This document shows positions 1 through 7,476 of a DNA stretch of 44,486 bases, piece by piece (positions within the stretch are counted from its first letter, which is position 1; every line of letters begins with the position of its first letter). Origin of the DNA: Rhodospirillales bacterium (GTDB taxonomy: Bacteria; Pseudomonadota; Alphaproteobacteria; Rhodospirillales; WMHbin7); contig JACRJC010000038.1 of NCBI GenBank assembly GCA_016215555.1, forward strand, positions 1-44,486, in the 5' to 3' direction. The notes beneath the pieces were generated by a model, which was not told the origin of the DNA, made no database searches, and saw nothing but the letters and a program-made list of their open reading frames with translations. Position numbers and translations under genes: made by a program.

Positions 1-590
1 GTCGCCGTGGTCGCGGTGGTGGCCGTCGTCGCTGTCGTGGCCGTGGTGACCGTCGTCGCTGTCGTGGCGGTCGTTGCGGTGGTCGCGGTGGTCGCCGTGG
101 TGGCGGTGGTAGCCGTCGTCGCCGTGGTGGCCGTCGTCGCCGTGGTGGCGGTCGTCGCCGTGGTCGCCGTGGTGGCGGTGGTAGCCGTCGTCGCGGTGGT
201 CGCCGTGGTGGCGGTGGTGGCCGTGGTGGCCGTCGTCGCTGTCGTGGCCGTGGTGGCCGTGGTCGCGGTGGTAGCGGTCGTCGCCGTGGTGGCGGTGGTG
301 GCCGTCGTCGCTGTCGTGGCCGTGGTGGCCGTCGTCGCTGTCGTGGCGGTGGTGGCCGTGGTCGCGGTGGTAGCGGTCGTCGCCGTGGTGGCGGTGGTGG
401 CCGTCGTCGCTGTCGTGGCCGTGGTGGCTGTGGTGGCCGTCGTCGCCGTCGTCGCCGTGGTAGCCGTCGTCGCGGTGGTCGCCGTGGTGGCGGTGGTGGC
501 CGTGGTGGCCGTCGTCGCTGTCGTGGCGGTGGTGGCCGTGGTCGCGGTCGTCGCCGTGGTGGCGGTGGTGGCCGTCGTCGCCGTCGTCGC
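1..590. repeat. 9-bp-period coding minisatellite encoding (Ala-Thr-Thr)n
   Basis: On the plus strand every 9 bases follow GTN GTN GCN, which reads GCN ACN ACN (Ala-Thr-Thr) in the minus gene frame. Phase is kept across all 65 units, and only position 49 departs from the pattern. There is higher-order structure: bases 252-329 recur identically at 351-428, offset 99 bp (11 units), which suggests block duplication within the array. The plus strand is G/T-rich and almost free of A. The array continues beyond the left edge, so its full length is unknown. Confidence 0.95.
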
Positions 591-1085
591 CTGTGGGCCA
601 GGCGGCGGCGCCAAGGCCTCGTCGCCGGGCGCAGGCCTTGCGCCGCGCTCGTCTTCGGGGCCACGGAATCCACCTTCTACGCGGTCATTGAATCGCTCGT
701 CGCCACGGCGGTTGCCGTCCTGGTCAAATTGCGGGCCAAAATAATTTTCTGTGGTGCCATCATCAAAACGAGGAATCTCCGGCGGAATGACTTCTACATC
801 GGCATCAATCGGCGGCAACGTATGTTCCGGCCTGGCGCCGCCCGTCGGAATGCCGGGTCCGTCGCCACGACGCCCGCCCTCGGGCAATCCAGCGCCCTGT
901 CCACCCATATGGATGTTCGCCACACCAAAGCCGTCATCAATCTGTCCGGACTCACCCTCGGTGTCCGCGTGAAGATCCGGCTCCTCCAACTCTTTGTTGG
1001 GGACGTCCTGAAGAACCGTCAACTCGTCCAGAACCAGACGGTCTTCGCTATTTGTTTGCGTCGGATTGTTGTTTTCCTCGGCCAT
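1..1085 (-). CDS. N-terminal part of a large Thr-rich repeat protein, probable type I secretion substrate (runs off left edge)
   Basis: The minus strand is open from ATG 1085 to the window edge, 361 codons without a stop. An in-frame ATG at 1091 is an alternative, but GGGGA on the minus strand sits about 6 nt before 1085. Residues 1-165 are acidic and Gly/Pro/Asp-rich (beginning MAEENNNPTQTNSEDRL) with no Sec signal peptide or membrane segment. From codon 590-588 to the edge the protein is Ala-Thr-Thr repeated 65 times plus one Ala, with a single Ala-to-Val change (codon 50-48). Synonymous codons vary freely, so the tripeptide looks conserved at protein level. The gene diverges from a T1SS regulator-exporter-adaptor operon. 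T1SS substrates carry their signal at the C-terminus, which lies outside the window, so the substrate role is inferred. The Thr-rich tract could be an extended, possibly O-glycosylated stalk. No adhesin domain is visible in this part. Confidence 0.75.
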   Translation of the reverse strand, partial: MAEENNNPTQTNSEDRLVLDELTVLQDVPNKELEEPDLHADTEGESGQIDDGFGVANIHMGGQGAGLPEGGRRGDGPGIPTGGARPEHTLPPIDADVEVIPPEIPRFDDGTTENYFGPQFDQDGNRRGDERFNDRVEGGFRGPEDERGARPAPGDEALAPPPGPQATTATTATTATTATTATTATTATTATTATTATTATTATTATTATTATTATTATTATTATTATTATTATTATTATTATTATTATTATTATTATTATTATTATTATTATTATTATTATTATTATTATTATTATTATTATTATTATTATTATTATTATTATTATTATTATTATTATTATTATTVTTATTATTATTATTA

Positions 1086-1581
1086 AGCCATTCCCCATTG
1101 AGCTGACAGTTCGGCGAACGTCAAAAACCTTTGAACAGACGCCAGCCGCTCGGAAAAAATCCTTTGCGACTAAATATATTTGTACGCTCCCTTGGTGATT
1201 CTCTGAACACCGTCAAAGGTTATAGTTGGTTTTCTAGGGACTTGGCGGCAGGATGGGATTGTCTCGTCGAATTGCATCACATTAACGACATGTTTCTTTA
1301 TGTTAAAATGGTTGTCCGATTCATTAATTTGACTTAGATTCCTAAGTAATCCGCCGATTCCCCGAGACGAGAAACGCCAATGGGGTAGGGAGGATGCAGG
1401 CCCTTGAGGATGTTTAACTTGGACCGGGAAAGAAGGTCTTATAACCTCCGCAGGATGGCATCTGAGAGCCAGGATTGGCCAAACCCAGACCGCCAGTTCG
1501 TCGCGGAATGCCGGCGAGATTGCGAATCCCCCCAAGGCTATAAGGGTATATTGCGTTTGGTTGACGGCGACTGGGATTGAT
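1086..1581. promoter_or_regulatory. Divergent intergenic region between the repeat-protein gene and the T1SS operon
   Basis: About 500 bp separate the two divergent start codons. The middle (roughly 1160-1350) is AT-richer than the flanks and should hold promoters for both directions, but I see no convincing -35/-10 pair. A perfect inverted repeat lies at 1332-1347 (listed separately). A 68-codon open frame at 1131-1337 on the plus strand has no ribosome site or recognisable content, and I do not call it a gene. Confidence 0.5.
1332..1347. promoter_or_regulatory. Inverted repeat ACTTAG-N4-CTAAGT, candidate operator
   Basis: Perfect 6-bp arms (1332-1337 and 1342-1347) flank ATTC in the divergent intergenic region. 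LuxR-type helix-turn-helix dimers usually bind palindromes of about this size, and the adjacent operon begins with such a protein. Binding by that protein is inference. A 6-bp-arm palindrome can also occur by chance in 500 bp. Confidence 0.3.
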
Positions 1582-3552
1582 ATGCTGGATGGATTGACGC
1601 CAAGGCAGAGAGAAATCGTCTCCCTTATCGAACAGGGGCGCAGCAACAAGGAAATTGCCGCCCTGCTTGATATTGGGGTCGGCACAGTCAAGCAGCATGT
1701 CGCAGCCCTGTTCCGGCGCCTGAACGTGACCAGCCGGGCTCAGGCCGTCGCCTCCTTGCGCGGCCTTTCGGCTGCCGAGCCCATGGAACCCTCGGCCCCG
1801 GTTCAACCCATGCAGCAGCACCACTCGAAAACCGGCAGTCAGGAAACATCCGCCCTGGGCGCCGAGTGCCGGGTTCTGTCCGTGGCCGCCCTGGTTCTGG
1901 AGCCCGCGGAAACCATGGCGCAAAGCCTGGGCACCCGTCTGCTGCTGGAAAGGCTGGAAAAGCTGGCCGGCCTTGGCCGCCAGGCCGCCGAGACTCTGGG
2001 TGGGCAATGTTTCGAGCGGGCGGGTCAGGGCATCGAATTGCGCTTCGGTCTGAACCGGGCCCGCGGCGACGATGCCGCCAGGGCCGTGCGCGCCGCCCGC
2101 TTCGTCTTGGAAAACATGGCCCTATCCGAGGAACCGGGGCCCAAACCGCGCGGCGGTGTCGCCACCGGCGTCGGCGTCGTCATGGCCCAGACCGGCTTTC
2201 CCGCCCGCCCGCTTGCCAGTTCGGAACTGGCGCATGCCTGGCGACTGGCCCACAGCGCGCCCAGCGGACGCCTGCTGGCCTGCGAAGCCACCCAGCGACT
2301 GACAGCCCATGTCTTGAATTTCGAAGCCGCGCCAGGCACCGCCGGACTTGGCCGCGCCGCCCTGGTGCGCGGCGATGCCCAGATGCAGCCGCCGGCGCTT
2401 TTGGCCCCGCCCAGGCGCGAACTTTTGGACCGGCTGCAAGATTTATCATCCCGCTCGTCCTGTCTGGCCGTCGAGGCGGCCCACGGATTGGGCCGGACCA
2501 CCCTGGCCTCGGCGCTTGGTCAGCGCATCGAAAGCACGGGGGGCATGTCCTTATATATTCCGGCGAGCCGGCGCGGCTTGGGGACCGACCCGACGGGGCT
2601 TGGTCTGGCCCTGGAAATCAAGCTGGGACTGGGACTTGCCGAGGACGACAGCCAACGCGCGGCCCGCCTGGACGCTTTCCTGGCCGCCCAAGACGCCCAG
2701 AACCCCCTGGTGCGCCAGCCCCTGCTGAGCCTGATCGTCCCCTCCTTACCCGTCCCGGTCATTCCGGATTTAAGCGCGGCCCTGGCCAGGCTGGCCGACA
2801 AACATCCCCTGACCTTGCTGGTCGATGACGCCGAGGAAACCTCGCCGATGCTGGCCGAGGTGCTGGCCCGCCTGTTCAGCACCGCCAACCCAACCCTCAG
2901 GCTGGTGCTGTTCACCAAAGGCTTGCCGGAAAATCTGCTGCGCCGGCTCTCGCCCCTCGAGCGCGTCAAGATGTCGCCCCTGTCCGAGGAGGACATGGCG
3001 ACGCTGGTCAAGGGGCTGGATGCCGACAATCTGCTCGATGAGAGCTTGTTGCGCGCCGTTGTCCGCCAAGCCCAGGGCCGTCCCGGCGACGGCGTCGAAC
3101 TGACCCTGGCCATGCTGACCCGCATTCGCGCCAAGGGCGAAGGCGCCGCTCCCCTGGGTTTGCCGATGCCGCTTCGACTTTACGCCAGCCTGATCGCCGA
3201 GATGGACCCGGACCCGGACGTGCGGGAGGCCTTGCGCCTGGCCGCCCTTCTTGGCCGTTTCTTCGCACCCGGCCTGCTGGCCCGCTTCTGGCCGCGCGGC
3301 CAGAAGGCGCTGGACGAGGCGCTGTCTCGGGCCGTAAGCGCGCAATTGCTGACGCAAGAGGGAAGCGGCGCCTCGGTCCGCTTCAGCTTCTCGCGTCCCT
3401 TGCTGCGCGAGGCCGCCGTTCTTTCATGGCTGACCGCCGACCGGTCGCGCCTGCGCGCCCGCATCGAACGCACAAGGGTGCGCGTCGGCACGGTGCCTCT
3501 TGCCCCGGCGGGGGAAGCCAGAATATCGCCTAAGGAGCTTTCGGGATCATGA
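1582..3552 (+). CDS. LuxR-type HTH regulator fused to a cyclase-like domain and a degenerate STAND/AAA ATPase
   Basis: 656 aa. The start is taken at ATG 1582, with GGGA about 5 nt upstream; an in-frame TTG at 1561 would add seven residues. Residues about 5-57 form a GerE/LuxR helix-turn-helix (LTPRQREIVSLIEQG, NKEIAALLDIGVGTVKQHV). Residues about 95-265 resemble a catalytically degenerate class III nucleotide-cyclase fold. From about 290 there is an ATPase-like module in which the P-loop reads GLGRTT (302-307), lacking the Lys of GxGKT, with a Walker B-like LTLLVDDAEE further on, then a helical C-terminus. Known LAL/MalT regulators have ATPase first and HTH last, so this order is inverted. 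The stop overlaps the exporter start by 4 bp (ATGA), implying translational coupling and control of the secretion operon or its divergent substrate gene. The HTH assignment is firm; the cyclase-like assignment is moderate. Confidence 0.8.
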   Translation: MLDGLTPRQREIVSLIEQGRSNKEIAALLDIGVGTVKQHVAALFRRLNVTSRAQAVASLRGLSAAEPMEPSAPVQPMQQHHSKTGSQETSALGAECRVLSVAALVLEPAETMAQSLGTRLLLERLEKLAGLGRQAAETLGGQCFERAGQGIELRFGLNRARGDDAARAVRAARFVLENMALSEEPGPKPRGGVATGVGVVMAQTGFPARPLASSELAHAWRLAHSAPSGRLLACEATQRLTAHVLNFEAAPGTAGLGRAALVRGDAQMQPPALLAPPRRELLDRLQDLSSRSSCLAVEAAHGLGRTTLASALGQRIESTGGMSLYIPASRRGLGTDPTGLGLALEIKLGLGLAEDDSQRAARLDAFLAAQDAQNPLVRQPLLSLIVPSLPVPVIPDLSAALARLADKHPLTLLVDDAEETSPMLAEVLARLFSTANPTLRLVLFTKGLPENLLRRLSPLERVKMSPLSEEDMATLVKGLDADNLLDESLLRAVVRQAQGRPGDGVELTLAMLTRIRAKGEGAAPLGLPMPLRLYASLIAEMDPDPDVREALRLAALLGRFFAPGLLARFWPRGQKALDEALSRAVSAQLLTQEGSGASVRFSFSRPLLREAAVLSWLTADRSRLRARIERTRVRVGTVPLAPAGEARISPKELSGS

Positions 3553-6500
3553 GCAAGCCTCGTTTTTCAACCATGTCCTTGTCGGACCTGATCGGCGATG
3601 CGAAAAGCATCGGCAGTTTCAAGCTGATGCGCTCGAACATGGTGGAACTGTCCATCGTGTCGCTGTTTCTCAATCTGCTGGCGCTGGCCCTGCCTCTGAC
3701 CCTGCTGCAGGTTTACGACCGCATCATCCCCAACGCCTCGACCGGCACGCTGGGCATGCTGGTCCTCGGCGTGCTGATGGCCATCCTCCTGGAATCCCTG
3801 CTGCGCCTGGCCCGCTCCTACGTCACCGGCTGGATCGGCGCCCGCTTCGAACATATGTCGGGCGTGGCGGCGCTCGAGCGTCTGCTTTCCGGACGCATCG
3901 AGGAAATCGAAAAGCAAGGCGCCGGCGCCCAGCTCGAGCGCCTGAACGCTCTTTCCCAGATCCGTGATTTCTATTCCGGCCAGGCCATGCTGACCCTGCT
4001 CGACCTGCCCTTCGTCCTCATCTATCTCAGCCTCATTCTGTTGCTGGCGGGCTGGGTGGTGATGATTCCCATCGCCATGTCGGCCATCTTCTTCCTGATG
4101 GCCTTGCGCCTGGGCGAGCGCCTTCGCGCCGCCATCAAGGAGCGCATGACCTCCGACGACCGCCGGCTCGACTTCGTGATGGAGGTGCTGCGCGGCATCC
4201 ACACCGTCAAGTCGATGGCCATGGAAGCGCTGATGCTGCGCCGCTACGAATTGCTGCAGGCGGCCAACGCCCAGAACACCTACAACGCCGCCTATCTCAA
4301 TGCCGAGGCGATGCGCCTAAGCCAGGTTTTCTCGCAATTGACCACGGTGGCCATCGTCGCCTACGGCTGCAATCTGGTCATCGACAATCATCTGACCATC
4401 GGCGGCCTGGCCGCCTGCACCATGCTGGCCGGGCGGTCGCTGCAGCCGCTGTCGCGCCTGGTCGGGGTTTGGAATCGTTTCCAGACCATCCGCATCGCCA
4501 GGGACAAGGTGGCCGGCCTGCTCAACCTGAAGCGCGAAGGCGGCATCGGCCTGGCCGACTGGCCCGAAATCAAGGGCAGGATCACGCTGGACAAGGCCTC
4601 GGTCTCCTATGGCGAAGGTGCCCCCGACATCATCCACCAGGCCACCATCGACATTCAGCCCGGCGAATGCATCTGCGTTCAAGGCTCGAACGGCTCGGGC
4701 AAATCGACCCTGGCGTCGCTGATGCTGGGTATGGTCTCCCCCAAGGAAGGGCGCGTGCTGATCGACGGCCAGGATGTCCGCCAATTCGACGGCCAGTCTT
4801 TGAAGCATCAGGTCGCCTATCTCCCCCAAAGAGGCGAGGTCTTCAACGGCACCATCTTAGAAAACCTGACCATGTTCGATCCCGAGATGACGGATCAGGC
4901 TTTGGAGGTGGCGTCGCTGGTCGGGCTCGACGAGGTGGTCTCGGCCATGCGCCTGGGTTACGACACCCCGATCGGCGAGGGCGTTTCGGAATCATTGCCC
5001 GCCGGCGTCGTGCAGCGCATCGCCATCGCCCGGGCGCTGGCCCGCGGCCCCAAGATCGTGCTTTTCGACGAAGCCAATTCGTCGGTGGACAGCGTCGGCG
5101 ACCGCTATATCCGCGCCGCCATCGAAAGCCTGAAGGGCCATTGCACGCTGGTGCTGATCACGCACCGCCCCACCTATGTCAAGCTGGCCGACCGGGTGTT
5201 CGAACTGGTCAATGGACGCATGGGCCCCAAGGGTACGGCCACCCCACTTCCGGCCTCGGAACCGTTGGACCAAAGCGAAGCCCCCAGCAGCGGCTCGTCA
5301 AGCTCCCAGCAAGCCTCGACCGACCGCGGCTTGCGTTTGGCCGAGAATGTGCTGGGCCGCTTCGCCGTGCCCACCGATTTCGCCAATTGCCTGATCGCCC
5401 TGCTGACGGCGCTGAACTGGCGCGGCGACCTGAAATACGTGGCCGAGGCGCTGCCGCATTTCGCCGAAACGCTGGACCTGACCGGCTTTCGCAATGTGAT
5501 GGCCAATCTCAATTACATCAGCCGCCCCGACGCCATGACGCTGGGTGAGATCGATCCTCGCCTGATGCCCTGCCTGTTCGTTCCCGACGACGGGCCGGCC
5601 ATGGTCATTCTGAAGCCAGCCCCAGATGGCCAGCTTCTGGCCTTCGACGGCGAGAAGGCGCTGATCGAACCGTCGGGCAGTAGCCGCGATTCAAAAGGGA
5701 CCGCCTATTTCTTCTTCCCGGCCTCGGAAGAGACCGAGGATCTGCTGGTCCGTCAAAAGCAGATCGGCTGGTTCAGGGCCACCACTGAACGCTTCCGTCC
5801 GCTGCTGTGGCAGATTTTCGGGCTGACCTTCTTCATCAATCTGATGGCCATCGCCTCGCCCTTGTTCGTGATGAGCGTCTACGACAAGGTGGTGCCGACG
5901 GGTTCGCTATCGACTTTGGCCTATCTGCTGGCCGGCATCTTGCTGGCCCTGGTCGTCGAGCATTTCTTGTCGCGCATGAGATCGAAGGCCGTGGCCTATC
6001 TGGGCGGGCGTTTGGACTATATCTTCGGCAACGCCGTCTTCCAGCGCATCTTGTCGCTTTCGGCCTCGTTCACCGAACGGGCGACGGTGGGCGCGCAGGT
6101 GGCCAGAATCAAGGAGTTCGAATCCGTCCGCGACTTTTTCAACGGGCCGATGGCCTTCGTGCTGTTCGAACTGCCCTTCGTCGTGCTGTTTATCGCCGTG
6201 CTGTTCATGGTCGCCGGCCCCTCGGTGCTGATCGTTCTTTTGGCGGCGGCGGTTTTCGTGGTGCTGGCCCGGGTCACCTATCCCTTCTTGCAGCGCACCT
6301 CCTCGATCGCCGGCAAGGCCATGGGCAAGCGCAGCGAGTTCCTGACCGAGACCGTGGGCAAGCTGCGCGTCATCAAGACCGGCGGCTACGAGCGCGCCTG
6401 GCTGGAGCGCTTCCGCACCATGTCGGGCAAGGCCGCCATGGCCGATTTCCATTCCAACCAGATCCAGGTCGGCGTCAACACCGCCGCCAACATCATCACC

Positions 6501-7454
6501 ATGTCGGCCGGTTTGTCGGTGATCGCCTTCAGCGTCAGTCAGGTGCTGAACAACGCCATGAGCGTCGGCGGCGTGGTGGCGGCGATGATCCTGGTCTGGC
6601 GGGTGCTGGCTCCCTTGCAGACGGCTTGCGTCTCGATGCCCAAGCTCGAGCGGGTGGCCAACAGCATCAAGCAGATCGACAACCTGATGAACTTGCGTCC
6701 CGAGCGCGAGATCAAGGCCGTCACCCGCCCGCCGGCGAAGTTCAAGGGGCACGTCGTCTTCTCTCGCGTTTCCTTCCGCTATACGGCGGATACCGATCCG
6801 GCCCTGGTCGGCGTCAGCTTCGACGTGCAACCGGGCGAGGTGGTCGGACTGATCGGCCCCAACGGCTCGGGCAAATCGACGGCGCTGAAACTGATGAGCG
6901 GCCTTTACCAGCCCCAGGCCGGCAGCATCCGCATCGACAATCACGATCTGCGCCAGATCGATCCCGCCGACCTTCGCTCGGCCATCGCCTATGTGCCCCA
7001 GTCCTGCAACGTCTTCTTCGGCTCGATCGCCCAGAATCTTCGCCTGGCCAGCCCGACGGCGCTGGACGAGGAATTGCGCATCGCCGCCAACCAGGCCCGC
7101 GTGCTGGAAGACATCATGTCGCTGCCCGACGGTTTCAACACCAAGCTGGGCGACAGCCGGATGGAACATTTCTCGGCCAGCTTCATGCAGCGCCTGTCCC
7201 TGGCCCGCGCCTATTTGAAGCGCGCGCCGATCTTGCTGTTCGACGAGCCGGTGACCGGTCTCGACTTCACCGGCGACCGCTATTTCATGAGCATGGTGAA
7301 CGCGCTGCGCGGCCAAAGCACCATCATCATCGTCACCCACCGTCCCAGCCATCTGCAGGTCGCCGACAAGGTTCTGGTTTTCCAGAACGGCTATCTGCGC
7401 CTGGCCGGCGCCGCCAAGGACGTGATCAAGCAAATTCCTCCCGATCTTCTCTAA
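3549..7454 (+). CDS. Type I secretion ABC exporter, two fused half-transporters with an internal C39-like domain
   Basis: 1301 aa inner-membrane ABC permease/ATPase; T1SS ATPases are normally 550-720 aa half-transporters acting as dimers. Half 1 has membrane helices at about 30-310, Walker A GSNGSGKS (379-386), Q-loop YLPQRGEVF, Walker B FDEAN (D507, E508) and H-loop THRP. Half 2 follows a Ser/Gln-rich linker and a domain at about 595-710 resembling the C39 peptidase-like domain of T1SS exporters, with Cys614 but no clear catalytic His. Its second membrane domain leads to Walker A GPNGSGKS (1103-1110), Walker B FDEP (D1232, E1233) and THRP. Both ABC signature loops are non-canonical: LPAGVVQR (483-490) and FSASFMQR (1208-1215) replace LSGGQ. 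It overlaps the regulator gene by 4 bp and lies 22 bp before the HlyD gene. It probably exports the divergent repeat protein. Confidence 0.9.
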   Translation: MSKPRFSTMSLSDLIGDAKSIGSFKLMRSNMVELSIVSLFLNLLALALPLTLLQVYDRIIPNASTGTLGMLVLGVLMAILLESLLRLARSYVTGWIGARFEHMSGVAALERLLSGRIEEIEKQGAGAQLERLNALSQIRDFYSGQAMLTLLDLPFVLIYLSLILLLAGWVVMIPIAMSAIFFLMALRLGERLRAAIKERMTSDDRRLDFVMEVLRGIHTVKSMAMEALMLRRYELLQAANAQNTYNAAYLNAEAMRLSQVFSQLTTVAIVAYGCNLVIDNHLTIGGLAACTMLAGRSLQPLSRLVGVWNRFQTIRIARDKVAGLLNLKREGGIGLADWPEIKGRITLDKASVSYGEGAPDIIHQATIDIQPGECICVQGSNGSGKSTLASLMLGMVSPKEGRVLIDGQDVRQFDGQSLKHQVAYLPQRGEVFNGTILENLTMFDPEMTDQALEVASLVGLDEVVSAMRLGYDTPIGEGVSESLPAGVVQRIAIARALARGPKIVLFDEANSSVDSVGDRYIRAAIESLKGHCTLVLITHRPTYVKLADRVFELVNGRMGPKGTATPLPASEPLDQSEAPSSGSSSSQQASTDRGLRLAENVLGRFAVPTDFANCLIALLTALNWRGDLKYVAEALPHFAETLDLTGFRNVMANLNYISRPDAMTLGEIDPRLMPCLFVPDDGPAMVILKPAPDGQLLAFDGEKALIEPSGSSRDSKGTAYFFFPASEETEDLLVRQKQIGWFRATTERFRPLLWQIFGLTFFINLMAIASPLFVMSVYDKVVPTGSLSTLAYLLAGILLALVVEHFLSRMRSKAVAYLGGRLDYIFGNAVFQRILSLSASFTERATVGAQVARIKEFESVRDFFNGPMAFVLFELPFVVLFIAVLFMVAGPSVLIVLLAAAVFVVLARVTYPFLQRTSSIAGKAMGKRSEFLTETVGKLRVIKTGGYERAWLERFRTMSGKAAMADFHSNQIQVGVNTAANIITMSAGLSVIAFSVSQVLNNAMSVGGVVAAMILVWRVLAPLQTACVSMPKLERVANSIKQIDNLMNLRPEREIKAVTRPPAKFKGHVVFSRVSFRYTADTDPALVGVSFDVQPGEVVGLIGPNGSGKSTALKLMSGLYQPQAGSIRIDNHDLRQIDPADLRSAIAYVPQSCNVFFGSIAQNLRLASPTALDEELRIAANQARVLEDIMSLPDGFNTKLGDSRMEHFSASFMQRLSLARAYLKRAPILLFDEPVTGLDFTGDRYFMSMVNALRGQSTIIIVTHRPSHLQVADKVLVFQNGYLRLAGAAKDVIKQIPPDLL

Positions 7455-7476
7455 TTCTTGAACGGAAGAACGAGTC

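Noticed and set aside
7..744. Plus-strand 245-codon open frame encoding Val-Val-Ala repeats
   Set aside because: It is the complement of the Ala-Thr-Thr array. The minus frame is longer, has a ribosome site and a sensible non-repeat N-terminus, and continues past the window edge. The plus frame has neither.
1131..1337. 68-codon plus-strand frame in the divergent promoter region
   Set aside because: No ribosome site, no recognisable motif, and it overlaps the AT-rich region expected to hold promoters.
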